A stretch of 64,000 nucleotides of DNA from Propionibacteriaceae bacterium AM104-82 (GTDB lineage Bacteria; Actinomycetota; Actinomycetes; Propionibacteriales; Propionibacteriaceae). A program made the translations under genes and the position numbers. The notes beneath the pieces are model-generated. The model was not told where the DNA came from, made no database searches, and was given only the letters and a program-made list of their open reading frames with translations. Location of the stretch: positions 248,001-312,000 of the forward strand of contig JAQDQK010000001.1 in assembly GCA_027658995.1 (NCBI GenBank), in the 5' to 3' direction. Positions 44,948 to 53,193 of the stretch are shown piece after piece. Positions within the stretch are counted from its first letter, which is position 1. Every line of letters begins with the position of its first letter.

Positions 44948-45780
44948 GCCGGACGAAGGCGGCACCGAAGGAGCCACGCGACTCCGTGGCAGGCTTCGAG
45001 GTGCGCCTGACGAACTTCGAGGGCCCGTTCGACCTCCTGCTCAACCTGATCTCCCGCCGCGAACTCGACATCACCGAGGTCGCACTGAGCCAGGTCACCG
45101 ACGAGTTCATCGCCTACGTCAAGACCGGCGGCGAGCTGTGGGACCTGGAGAAGACCAGCTCCTTCCTGCTCGTCGCCTCCACGCTGCTCGACCTCAAGGC
45201 GGCGCGGCTGCTGCCCGGCGGCGAGGTCACCGACCCGGAGGACATCGCGGCGCTCGAGGCACGCGACCTGCTGTTCGCGCGGCTGCTGCAGTACCGCGCG
45301 TTCAAGAGGCTCGCCGAGTGGATCTCCACCACCATGATCGCGGCCGAGACCACCCACTGGCGCCCGGGCGGCCTCGAGGAGCAGTTCCGCGACGTGCTTC
45401 CGGAGGTCGAGCTGAGCCTCGGCCCCGACGACCTGGCACGGTTGGCCGCCTCCGCCATGACGCCGCGCCCCGAACCGATCGTCGAGCTGTCGCACCTGCA
45501 CGGCAGCACCGTCAGCCTCAGCGCCGAGGTCGGCCACATCGCGCAACGCCTCCGCCTCGACGGCGCCGCAACCTTCCGCTCGCTCGTGGCTGGCTGCGAC
45601 ACCCTGACCACTGTCGTCCGCTTCCTCGCCGTCCTGGAACTGTTCCGCGCGCAGCAGGTGGCCCTTGAGCAGTTGGCGCCGCTGGCCGAGCTGACCGTGC
45701 GCTGGACCGCGGGCGACGACGAGGCCGTGCAGGTCACCGACGACTACGGACCCCAACCCGAACTGCAGGAGGACCCATGA
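44944..45780 (+). CDS. scpA: Segregation and condensation protein A
   Basis: The kleisin of the SMC-ScpA-ScpB condensin. A 278-residue protein with the N-terminal FEVRLTNFEGPFDLLLNLI and SRRELDITEVALSQVTDEFI, which bind the SMC neck, and a C-terminal winged helix (about 190-255). SSFLLVASTLLDLKAARLLP is the conserved long helix. GTG 44944 overlaps the RHH gene stop and the end overlaps scpB. Confidence 0.94.
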   Translation: MSRTKAAPKEPRDSVAGFEVRLTNFEGPFDLLLNLISRRELDITEVALSQVTDEFIAYVKTGGELWDLEKTSSFLLVASTLLDLKAARLLPGGEVTDPEDIAALEARDLLFARLLQYRAFKRLAEWISTTMIAAETTHWRPGGLEEQFRDVLPEVELSLGPDDLARLAASAMTPRPEPIVELSHLHGSTVSLSAEVGHIAQRLRLDGAATFRSLVAGCDTLTTVVRFLAVLELFRAQQVALEQLAPLAELTVRWTAGDDEAVQVTDDYGPQPELQEDP

Positions 45781-46367
45781 CGATCGGCCCGGCGCTCGAG
45801 GCGATGCTCCTGATGGCGACCGAACCAACCGCCGCCGACGAGTTGGCCGCGGCCCTCGACGTGCCCACCGCCACCGTCGAGGAGGAACTGGCCCGGATCG
45901 CCGACTTCTACGAGGGCAACGGGCGAGGCATCCGGCTGCGCGCCGTGGCGGGCGGCTGGAGGTTCGCCACCGACCCATCCGTTTCCGACGTCATCGAGGC
46001 GTGGCTGGTCTCCGACCAGCGCTCCCGGCTGAGCCAGGCCGCGCTGGAGACCCTCTCGGTGATCGCCTACCTGCAGCCCGTCTCGCGCGGCCGGGTCGCG
46101 TCGGTGCGCGGCGTCAACGTCGACGGGGTCGTCAAGACGCTGCTGGTGCGCGGCCTGATCCGGGAGGACGGGGAGGACACCGTCACCGGGGCCATGACGT
46201 TCTCCACCACGCCGCTGTTTCTGCAGAAACTCGGCCTGAACTCGCTGAAGGAACTGCCCGACTTGGCGCCACTGCTGCCAGACGCCGTAGCCTTGGAGGC
46301 TGAACTGGGGCAGCTCGCGGCCGCCGAGCCCGCCGACGCCCCGGCAGAGGAGGACACCCATGAGTGA
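45777..46367 (+). CDS. scpB: Segregation and condensation protein B
   Basis: A 196-residue protein with two winged-helix domains that dimerises and clamps ScpA. LEAMLLMATEPTAADELAAAL opens the first domain; LSQAALETLSVIAYLQPVSRG and VLVRGLIREDG-like VKTLLVRGLIREDGED mark the second. It is coupled to scpA by ATGA and overlaps rluB by eight bases. Confidence 0.94.
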   Translation: MTIGPALEAMLLMATEPTAADELAAALDVPTATVEEELARIADFYEGNGRGIRLRAVAGGWRFATDPSVSDVIEAWLVSDQRSRLSQAALETLSVIAYLQPVSRGRVASVRGVNVDGVVKTLLVRGLIREDGEDTVTGAMTFSTTPLFLQKLGLNSLKELPDLAPLLPDAVALEAELGQLAAAEPADAPAEEDTHE

Positions 46368-47097
46368 AGAGGTCGAAGGCATCCGGCTGCAGAAGGTGCT
46401 CGCGTCCGCGGGCATCGCGTCGCGCCGCGCAAGCGAGATCCTGATCGACGAGGGGCGCGTCGAGGTCAACGGCAAGGTCGTCACCGAGCAGGGGATGCGC
46501 GTCAACCCCGAGACCGACCACATCCGCGTCGACGGGTCGAGGATCCCGCCGCCGCGCCGCCACATGTACATCGTGCTCAACAAGCCCCGCGGCGTCGTGT
46601 CGACCATGGACGATCCTGAGGGCCGCCAGACGCTGACCGACTACCTGCCCCGCACCAAGGAGCGACTGTTCCACGTCGGTCGCCTCGACACCGAGACCGA
46701 GGGCCTGATCGTCCTGACCAACGACGGCGAGTTCGCGCACCGGCTCGCGCACCCCAGCTACGAGGTGCCAAAGACCTACCACGTGCAGGCGGCCGGCGTG
46801 CTGGACAACCGCACCATCAAGCGGCTCGAGAAGGGCGTCACGCTTGAGGACGGCCCGGTCAAGCCTGACAAGGTCAAGCTGATCTCCAGGAGCCAGAACA
46901 AGACCCTGCTGGAGATCACGCTGCACGAGGGACGCAACCGCATCGTGCGCCGCATGATGGACGCCGTCGGTCATCCGGTCGACCGGCTGGCCCGCACCCG
47001 GATCGGCCCGATCCGGCTCGGCGTGCTTCCGGTGGGGGAAACCCGCGAGCTGACCCGTGAGGAACTGGGCGCGCTGCTCGATCTGATCCGGATGTGA
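46360..47097 (+). CDS. rluB: rRNA pseudouridine synthase RluB/RsuA type
   Basis: A 245-residue enzyme with an N-terminal S4 domain (IRLQKVLASAGIASRRASEI) and the catalytic domain, where the Asp of GRLDTETEGLIVLTNDG (about residue 107) is the nucleophile. LHEGRNRIVRRMMDAVGHPV is the third family motif. RluB modifies 23S U2605 in E. coli; the target here is inferred. It is the last gene of the parA-scpAB operon. Confidence 0.92.
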   Translation: MSEEVEGIRLQKVLASAGIASRRASEILIDEGRVEVNGKVVTEQGMRVNPETDHIRVDGSRIPPPRRHMYIVLNKPRGVVSTMDDPEGRQTLTDYLPRTKERLFHVGRLDTETEGLIVLTNDGEFAHRLAHPSYEVPKTYHVQAAGVLDNRTIKRLEKGVTLEDGPVKPDKVKLISRSQNKTLLEITLHEGRNRIVRRMMDAVGHPVDRLARTRIGPIRLGVLPVGETRELTREELGALLDLIRM

Positions 47098-47115
47098 GGG
47101 CTTGCGCCGCTCGGC

Positions 47116-47121
47116 TACCAT
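47116..47121 (+). promoter_or_regulatory. -10 box of the FKBP lipoprotein gene
   Basis: TACCAT is 8 nt before GTG 47130. It supports that start over the in-frame GTG at 47094, which overlaps the rluB stop. Confidence 0.45.
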
Positions 47122-47129
47122 TTTCTTTC

Positions 47130-48116
47130 GTGACCTCATCCTCGAAAAAGCTCCGCCGTCTCATGGTCGGAGCCGCCACGGCGGCCCTGATCACCCTCAG
47201 CGCCTGCAGCACACCCGGCGGTGAGGGGTCGCCCTCGGCCGACCCGAGCGGCAGCGCCTCGCCCGCCGCGACGGCGAGCCCCTCGGCGACGGTCAGCCCC
47301 GCGGCCGACCTGAGCGCCGTCCAGGTCACCGACGCCACCCCGCCGGTCGTGACGGTGGAGGCACCGTGGGCGATCGCGGAGACGCAGAGCAAGGTCCTCA
47401 AGCCGAGCACCGAGGCGCAGAAGATCGGCGACAAGTCGGCGGTCTCCGTCAAGTACGTCGGCGTCAACGGCACCACGGGTGAGGTATTCGAGTCCACCTT
47501 CGAGGGCGAGCCCGTCACCCTCACGATGGACCGCGTCGTGGCCGGCTTCCAGAAGGGCCTCGTCGGCCAGGCCGTCGGCTCGCGCGTCCTGATCGGCATC
47601 CCCAGCGCAGACGGCTACCCGCAGGGCAACCAGAGCGGCACCATCAAGGCGGGCGACTCGCTGATCTTCGTCGTCGACATCCTCTCGTCGAAGGACCCCG
47701 AGACCGTCACGCCCGCCGCCGGCCTGCCGACCGTCACGATGACCGACGACAAGCCGGAGATTACGATCCCGGCCGACGTGCCCGCCCCCACCGAACTCAA
47801 GATCCAGCCCCTCATCAAGGGCGTCGGCGACCCGGTCACCGCCGACTCGACCATCCAGGTGATGTACCGCAGTTGGACCTACGCCGACGGCAAAATGTTC
47901 CAGGACGCCTGGACACCGCAGGCGGGCATGATGAGTTCGCTCATCAAGGGCTGGCAGCAGGGCCTTGTCGGCCAGACGGTCGGCTCCCGCGTGCTGCTTG
48001 TCGTGCCTCCTGCGCTCGCCTACCCGGACGGTCAGCCCTCCGCGACGCCCGCGCTCGCCGCGAACCAGACGCTGGTCTACGTCGTCGAGATCGTGGACGC
48101 CGTCGCAGGCTCCTGA
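47130..48116 (+). CDS. Two-domain FKBP-type peptidyl-prolyl isomerase lipoprotein
   Basis: A 328-residue secreted protein with signal peptide VTSSSKKLRRLMVGAATAAL ending ITLSAC (lipobox, Cys 27), a Ser/Pro/Ala linker and two FKBP domains. The first spans about 105-190 (VVAGFQKGLVGQAVGSRVL) and the second about 235-325 (LIKGWQQGLVGQTVGSRVLL, PPALAYPDG). It assists folding of exported proteins at the cell surface. Its last 40 bases overlap the converging gluQ gene. Confidence 0.9.
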   Translation: MTSSSKKLRRLMVGAATAALITLSACSTPGGEGSPSADPSGSASPAATASPSATVSPAADLSAVQVTDATPPVVTVEAPWAIAETQSKVLKPSTEAQKIGDKSAVSVKYVGVNGTTGEVFESTFEGEPVTLTMDRVVAGFQKGLVGQAVGSRVLIGIPSADGYPQGNQSGTIKAGDSLIFVVDILSSKDPETVTPAAGLPTVTMTDDKPEITIPADVPAPTELKIQPLIKGVGDPVTADSTIQVMYRSWTYADGKMFQDAWTPQAGMMSSLIKGWQQGLVGQTVGSRVLLVVPPALAYPDGQPSATPALAANQTLVYVVEIVDAVAGS

Positions 48117-48994
48117 GCCAACCCGGCCCCGTCGAACCTGACACCCGAGAAGAAGCGCTGATCGCCAGGCATGGCGGCCAGCGCTTCTTCCGTGCTGCGG
48201 CACTGCCCGAGCCCGAGCGAGTCGCTGAGCATCGCCAGCACGTCGGCAGGGTCCATCCCCAGGTCGCGCAGGGTGACGGCGCCGTCGCGCTTGGCGAGCC
48301 GCTCGCCCCGGTCGTTGGTGACCAGCCCGATGTGCGCGTAGGTGGCGGCGACGCCGCCCAGGCGCGTCGTCAGCCAAGCCTGCCGTGGCGCGGAGCTCAG
48401 CAGGTCGGCCCCGCGGGTGATGTGGCTGACTCCCGCGGCGACGTCGTCGACCACCGCCGCGAGGTTGTAGGCGAACTGGCCGTCGCCGCGCACCAGCACG
48501 AAGTCGTCCACCTCGCCGGTGACCTCGCCGGCGTGCTCGTCGAACACCGTGAACCGCGCCCCGCCCGCGTCGACCCGGATCGCGGGGAACCGCTCCGCTC
48601 GCCTCGCCTCGCGCTGCGCGTCGGTGAGGCCGCGGCAGGTGCCCGCGTAGGCGCGGTAGCCGTCGTGCGGGGCCGAGGCGGCCTCTGCGATCTCGCGGCG
48701 CGTGCAGAAGCACTCGTAGGTCGGAAGGGACGCCACGGCGTCGCGGTAGGCGTCGACCCGCTCGCTCTGCCGCACGGGCTGGCCGTCCCAGGTGAGCCCG
48801 AGGCTCAGCAGGTCGGCCAGTTGGCGCGCCTCGACCCCGTCGGCCGCCCGCACCCGGTCCCTGTCGAGGTCCTCGACGCGCAGCAGCCACCTGCCGCCGG
48901 CGCGGCGCGTCAGCAGCCAGCCGGCAAGCGCGGTGCGCAGGTTGCCCAGGTGCAGGTCCGAGGTAGGGCTCGGGGCGTAGCGGTCGACGAACAT
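48077..48994 (-). CDS. gluQ: Glutamyl-Q tRNA(Asp) synthetase
   Basis: Attaches glutamate to queuosine in tRNA-Asp. A 305-residue paralogue of GluRS without an anticodon-binding domain. The HIGH-like motif is APSPTSDLHLGNLRTAL (near residue 6-22), the KMSKS-like motif ERLAKRDGAVTLRDLG, and zinc ligands lie in CFCTRREI and TCRGL. ATG 48994 gives the exact family N-terminus. It overlaps the FKBP gene tail to tail and diverges from pafB. Confidence 0.9.
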   Translation of the reverse strand: MFVDRYAPSPTSDLHLGNLRTALAGWLLTRRAGGRWLLRVEDLDRDRVRAADGVEARQLADLLSLGLTWDGQPVRQSERVDAYRDAVASLPTYECFCTRREIAEAASAPHDGYRAYAGTCRGLTDAQREARRAERFPAIRVDAGGARFTVFDEHAGEVTGEVDDFVLVRGDGQFAYNLAAVVDDVAAGVSHITRGADLLSSAPRQAWLTTRLGGVAATYAHIGLVTNDRGERLAKRDGAVTLRDLGMDPADVLAMLSDSLGLGQCRSTEEALAAMPGDQRFFSGVRFDGAGLAQEPATASTISTT

Positions 48995-49063
48995 GGCACC
49001 CATCTTGCCCGTTGGGCGCGAATGCCACCGCGCGCCCGGACGGGGACGCGGCGGTCGATCTTG

Positions 49064-49069
49064 TAGCCT
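49064..49069 (+). promoter_or_regulatory. -10 box of pafB
   Basis: TAGCCT is 7 nt before ATG 49077, with no ribosome binding site. Confidence 0.5.
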
Positions 49070-49076
49070 GATCGCC

Positions 49077-50009
49077 ATGACGCAGAGGAAGTCGGAGCGG
49101 TTGGTGAACCTGCTCATCGCCCTGCTCAGCACCCGTCGCTTCCTGACGAAGCAGGAGCTGCGCCACATCGTCGAGGGCTACCGCGACTCGACGGAGGCGG
49201 CCTTCGAGCGCCAGTTCGAGCGCGACAAGGAGGAGCTGCGCGGCCTGGGCATCGCCGTGGAGACCGGCTCGAACGACGTCTTCTTCGACGACGAGGAGGG
49301 CTACCGGATCAACCGGGCCGACTTCGAACTGCCCGAGATCGCCTTCACCGCCGCCGAGCTCTCCGCGCTTGCGCTCGCCGGGCAGGTGTGGCAGGACAGC
49401 GTCGCGGCAGACCACACCGCGCAGGCCTTCGAGGCGCTGCGCGCCGGGGGAGCCGCGCCCGACCCGTCGCTTGTGCCGACGGTGCGACCGCAGGTCAGCG
49501 TCGCGGAGCCCGACTTCGACGTCCTCTACGACGCCGTGCTGCGCCGCGTGCACGTCACCTTCGGCTACGGGGGCAAGCCCCGCTGGCTGCAGCCGTGGCG
49601 GATGCTGCAGCGCCGCGGCCGCTGGTACGTCTTCGGGTTCGACACCGACCGCCAGTCCGACCGGTTCTTCAAGCTGTCCAGGTTCACCTCGCCCGCCGCC
49701 CAGGAGGGCAAGGCGGGCGCCTTCGAGGTGCCGCCGGAGGCGCAGGCGCTTGCCGCCCGGCTCGAGCCGGTCAACGACGCGGTGGCAGTCGTGGCGCTGC
49801 GCGACGGCATCGCCCACACCTTCGGCGAGGCAGAGCCGCAGGCCTGGGACGACGCGCTCCCCGCAGGCTTCACCGCGCACCGGGTGGCGCTCGGCAGCGG
49901 AGCAGCCATCATCGACGAGGTCGCCGCGGCGGGCCCCGACGCGATCCTGCTCGCCCCTGCCGACCTGCGCGCCAAGGTGATCGAGCGGCTCCGGGCGGTG
50001 GCCTCATGA
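49077..50009 (+). CDS. pafB: WYL-domain regulator PafB
   Basis: A 310-residue protein with an N-terminal winged helix (ERLVNLLIALLSTRRFLTKQ) and a WYL domain including RWLQPWRMLQRRGRWYVFGFD (about 158-178). In mycobacteria PafB and PafC form a heterodimer that activates LexA-independent DNA-damage genes; WYL domains bind single-stranded nucleic acid. ATGA couples it to pafC. The proteasome gene pafA normally sits just upstream but is absent here. Confidence 0.9.
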   Translation: MTQRKSERLVNLLIALLSTRRFLTKQELRHIVEGYRDSTEAAFERQFERDKEELRGLGIAVETGSNDVFFDDEEGYRINRADFELPEIAFTAAELSALALAGQVWQDSVAADHTAQAFEALRAGGAAPDPSLVPTVRPQVSVAEPDFDVLYDAVLRRVHVTFGYGGKPRWLQPWRMLQRRGRWYVFGFDTDRQSDRFFKLSRFTSPAAQEGKAGAFEVPPEAQALAARLEPVNDAVAVVALRDGIAHTFGEAEPQAWDDALPAGFTAHRVALGSGAAIIDEVAAAGPDAILLAPADLRAKVIERLRAVAS

Positions 50010-50938
50010 GGTCCGGCGAACAGCTCACCAGGCTGCTGCGCCTGGTGCCCTACCTGTCGTCGCGGCCAGGCATCGAGGTGGCCACCGTCGCCGAGGCCTT
50101 CAAGGTCACGCCCAACCAGATCATCCGCGACCTGGAGGTGCTCCAGTTCTGCGGGTTGCCGGGCGGCTACGTCGACGACCTGTTCGACGTCGACATCGAC
50201 GCCGTCCGGGACGAGGGACACATCGACTTCCGCAACGCCGAGGTGCTGAGCCGCCCGCTGCGCCTCCGCCCCGCCGAGGCCGCGAGCCTGCTCGCGGCGC
50301 TCAGGCTGGTCGTCGACGTCGCGGGGGAGTCCGACGCCGCGGCCTCCGCGCTCGCGAAGCTGGAGGCTGCCGTCGGGGGCGACGACGACCGGGTCAGCGT
50401 CGCCGTCGCGCCGAGCGACCCCGGGCACCGCGCGGCCCTGTCCGAGGCGATCGCCGCATCCAGGGTTGTGCGGCTCAGCTACCGCAAGCCCGCCAGCCCG
50501 GGCCTCTCCGTCGCCGACGTCGAACCCGCCCGCGTCCGGCTCGTCGACGGCTACTCCTACCTGGACGCGTGGAGCAGGGCGCGCGACGCCTGGCGCAGCT
50601 TCCGGCTCGACCGGATCGCCGCCGTCGAGGTCAGCCCCGAGACCTTCGAGCAGCGCGGGGAGCCGCCGACGGGCTGGTTCGACGGCGTGCCGGACAGGCT
50701 CAGCCTCACCGTCGATCCCGCGGGCCGCTGGATCGCCGAGTACTACCCGACAACGCAGGTCGAGGACGTCGACGACGGGCTGCGCGTAACCTTCCCCGTC
50801 GCGTCGCGAGAATGGGCCATCGCGCTGCTGCTGCGGCTCGGGGAATCGGTGCGCGAGGTCTCCGATCCGGCGCTGCTCGCCGACGCAAGGGCGCGTGCGA
50901 CCGAGGCGCTTGCCCACTACCGGGACAACGTGGAGTAG
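50006..50938 (+). CDS. pafC: WYL-domain regulator PafC
   Basis: A 310-residue partner of PafB with the same plan: helix-turn-helix (VATVAEAFKVTPNQIIRDLE at about 26-45), WYL domain with VRLVDGYSYLDAWSRARDAW (about 175-194) and a C-terminal extension ending RATEALAHYRDN. It overlaps pafB by four bases. Together they likely sense single-stranded DNA and drive a stress regulon. Confidence 0.9.
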   Translation: MRSGEQLTRLLRLVPYLSSRPGIEVATVAEAFKVTPNQIIRDLEVLQFCGLPGGYVDDLFDVDIDAVRDEGHIDFRNAEVLSRPLRLRPAEAASLLAALRLVVDVAGESDAAASALAKLEAAVGGDDDRVSVAVAPSDPGHRAALSEAIAASRVVRLSYRKPASPGLSVADVEPARVRLVDGYSYLDAWSRARDAWRSFRLDRIAAVEVSPETFEQRGEPPTGWFDGVPDRLSLTVDPAGRWIAEYYPTTQVEDVDDGLRVTFPVASREWAIALLLRLGESVREVSDPALLADARARATEALAHYRDNVE

Positions 50939-50941
50939 CAT
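50936..50941 (+). promoter_or_regulatory. -10 box of the 61-residue protein gene
   Basis: TAGCAT overlaps the pafC stop codon and is 6 nt before GTG 50948. Confidence 0.5.
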
Positions 50942-50947
50942 TCCGGC

Positions 50948-51133
50948 GTGATCTGGATCGTGATCTTCGGCACCCTGGCTCTTGCCGGGGTCGTCGCGCT
51001 GGTCGTCTACGGTGTGGGGCTTGCCCACAAGGCGGCCGACGTGCGCCACGAGATCGAGGTCGTCGGCGACCGCGCGGGACAGATCACCGCCCTGGTGGGA
51101 CAGCTTGAGCTACCCCCCTTCGGGCGCGACTAG
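50948..51133 (+). CDS. Small single-helix membrane protein
   Basis: A 61-residue protein with one N-terminal transmembrane helix (IWIVIFGTLALAGVVALVVY) and a cytoplasmic amphipathic helix (KAADVRHEIEVVGDRAGQI). The leaderless -10 box 6 nt before its GTG supports a real gene. It lies between pafC and tatA; its helix-plus-amphipathic layout recalls TatA-type proteins, but it has no FG hinge. Confidence 0.65.
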   Translation: MIWIVIFGTLALAGVVALVVYGVGLAHKAADVRHEIEVVGDRAGQITALVGQLELPPFGRD

Positions 51134-51136
51134 ACT
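51131..51136 (+). promoter_or_regulatory. -10 box of tatA-tatC
   Basis: TAGACT lies 50 bases before tatA, giving a true leader with a Shine-Dalgarno (GAAGGGAAAAG before 51187). A -35 at correct spacing is not clear. Confidence 0.4.
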
Positions 51137-51186
51137 GATGAAACCAGGCAACGGCGCCGAGCCGTTGCAGACGAAGGGAAAAGACC

Positions 51187-51399
51187 ATGCCACTAGGTGG
51201 TTGGGAACTGGCGATCGTGCTCGTCGTGGCGCTGTTGCTGTTCGGCGGTTCGCGACTGGCCGGCGTCGGCAAGGGTGTCGGACGTTCGATCCGCGAATTC
51301 AAGGACGAGGTCAAGGGCCCCGAGGCCCCCGCCAAGGAAGAGATCGTCGAGGCGGAGATCGTCCAGCCCGAGATCGATCGCAACAAGACCGAGAGCTGA
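51187..51399 (+). CDS. tatA: Sec-independent protein translocase TatA
   Basis: A 70-residue protein with the membrane helix WELAIVLVVALLLFGGSRLA, the FG hinge motif and the amphipathic helix VGKGVGRSIREFKDEVKG. It forms the protein-conducting assembly for folded twin-arginine substrates. It is followed after three bases by tatC. A negatively charged tail closes the protein. Confidence 0.95.
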   Translation: MPLGGWELAIVLVVALLLFGGSRLAGVGKGVGRSIREFKDEVKGPEAPAKEEIVEAEIVQPEIDRNKTES

Positions 51400-51402
51400 T
51401 CC

Positions 51403-52272
51403 ATGTCGGCCGCATCCGCTGAACCGGCGGACAAGCGCCGCCGGTTCGCGTGGCTGCGGCCCCCGGAGTCCGGTCCCGGCGGCACCATGTCGCTGTTCGA
51501 CCACCTGCGGGAGTTGCGCTACCGGATCACGATCTCGGCGGCAGCGATCACCGTTGGCGCCATCATCTGCGCCTTCTTCTACCAGCAACTCGTCTCGTTC
51601 GTGCTCGCCCCGTGGGTCAGGGCACGCCAGACGCTCGAGGCGAACCTCGGCGCCGAGACGATCATCGCCAACAACGGCATCACCCAGGCGTTCACCGTCG
51701 CCGTCATCCTCTGCGTCGTCGGCGGCATCTTCGTCGCCGCCCCCGTGTGGATCTGGCAGGTGTGGTCCTTCGTCGCCCCGGGCCTCGTCGCCAAGGAGAA
51801 GAAGTACTCCCTGATCTTCGTCGGCATCTCGCTCCCGTTGTTCTTCGCGGGCTGCGCGCTCGGCTACTACGTGTGGCCGAAGGGCATCGAGGTGCTGCTG
51901 AGCTTCACCCCCAAGGACCAGGGGATCACCAACATCCTCGACGTGGCCAACTTCATGGGCATGGAGATCAAGGTGATGCTCGTCTTCGGGCTGAGCTTCC
52001 TGCTCCCCGTCGTCGTGGTCGGCCTCAACATGGCGGGCGTTGTCCGCGGCTACCAACTCAAGAAGGCCCGCAAGGGCGTCATCTTCGGCTCCGTTGTGCT
52101 ATCCGCGGTCGCGACCCCCACCACCGACCCGTTCTCCATGCTCGCCCTTGCCGTCCCGATCACGCTGATGTTCTTCATCGCGGAGATCATCTGCCGCACC
52201 TGGGACAAGAAGCGCGGCATCCTCGAGGAGCAGGCCGAGGAGTTCGCCATCGACCTCAACGACGGCAAGTGA
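51403..52272 (+). CDS. tatC: Sec-independent protein translocase TatC
   Basis: The signal-peptide receptor of the Tat system: 289 residues with six transmembrane segments. MSLFDHLRELRYRI is the conserved N-terminal signature and PTTDPFSMLALAVPI lies near the end of the core. An Arg-rich cytoplasmic N-terminus of about 25 residues precedes it. No tatB is adjacent, as in other actinobacteria. Its stop overlaps the next gene (GTGA). Confidence 0.95.
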   Translation: MSAASAEPADKRRRFAWLRPPESGPGGTMSLFDHLRELRYRITISAAAITVGAIICAFFYQQLVSFVLAPWVRARQTLEANLGAETIIANNGITQAFTVAVILCVVGGIFVAAPVWIWQVWSFVAPGLVAKEKKYSLIFVGISLPLFFAGCALGYYVWPKGIEVLLSFTPKDQGITNILDVANFMGMEIKVMLVFGLSFLLPVVVVGLNMAGVVRGYQLKKARKGVIFGSVVLSAVATPTTDPFSMLALAVPITLMFFIAEIICRTWDKKRGILEEQAEEFAIDLNDGK

Positions 52273-53183
52273 GCGGCGAGGTCGCGAAACGGCGCCTCGT
52301 CAGCGTCGTGTGCAATCAGCGTTCCGGAGGCGGCAAGGCGGGCCGCGCGCTGCCGAAGGTGGCGGCCAGGCTGCGTGAGGGCCTCCCCAACGCGGAGCTT
52401 CACATCGTCACCTCCACCTCCTACGAGCAGGCCCGCGACCTGACCCGCTCCGTCGCCCTGACGGCGCGCCCCGGCGACGTGGTCGCCGTGATGGGCGGCG
52501 ACGGCATGGCCCACATCGGCCTGAACGCCTGCGCGGAGACCGACGCGACGCTGGCCGTCATCCCGGCGGGCACCGGCAACGACCTGGCCCGCGGCGCGGG
52601 CATCCCCGGCTCGATCAACGAGGCCGTCGAGGCCCTTGTGCGCGGCACCACCCGCAGGCTCGACCTGTCGCGGCTGACCAACTCCAGCGGAAGCCGCTAC
52701 GTCGGCGCCGTCGTCTCCAGCGGCTACGACGCCCGCGTCAACCGGGCCACCAATGACATCCGCTTGCGCTTCGGCGCCCTCAGCTACGGCTACATCGCGC
52801 TGCGCGAACTGGCCGCCTTCTCGCCGCTGCACTACCGGCTGACTGTCGACGGCGCACAGCGCGAGGTGAGCGCCATGATGGTCGCGATCGCCAACACCGG
52901 CGTGTTCGGCGGCGGCATGCAGATCGCCCCCGACGCCGACCCGACCGACGGCCTGCTCGACGTGACGATCATCCACGAGGCCTCCCGCAGCAAACTGCTG
53001 CGACTGCTGCCCAGCGTCTACAGCGGCAAGTTCGTGACCAACCCGGTCGTCGAGCGGTTCCGCGCGAGGGTCGTCGAGTTCGAGGGCGACGGCCTGTTCG
53101 TGATGGGCGACGGCGAGGAGATGGGCGAGGTGCCCGCAACCGTCGAGTCGATCCCGGGGATCCTCAACCTGATCGTCGGCTGA
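52269..53183 (+). CDS. Diacylglycerol/lipid kinase (DagK family)
   Basis: A 304-residue lipid kinase. The N-terminal DAGK catalytic domain has VCNQRSGGGKAGRALP, the nucleotide motif VAVMGGDGMAHIGLNA (about 74-89) and VIPAGTGNDLARG (about 97-109). The C-terminal half carries the two-layer beta domain with FGGGMQIAPDADPTDGLLDV. It phosphorylates diacylglycerol or a similar lipid. GTG 52269 overlaps tatC. The same kinase follows tatC in several actinobacteria. Confidence 0.9.
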   Translation: MSGEVAKRRLVSVVCNQRSGGGKAGRALPKVAARLREGLPNAELHIVTSTSYEQARDLTRSVALTARPGDVVAVMGGDGMAHIGLNACAETDATLAVIPAGTGNDLARGAGIPGSINEAVEALVRGTTRRLDLSRLTNSSGSRYVGAVVSSGYDARVNRATNDIRLRFGALSYGYIALRELAAFSPLHYRLTVDGAQREVSAMMVAIANTGVFGGGMQIAPDADPTDGLLDVTIIHEASRSKLLRLLPSVYSGKFVTNPVVERFRARVVEFEGDGLFVMGDGEEMGEVPATVESIPGILNLIVG

Positions 53184-53193
53184 AGCGCTCACG

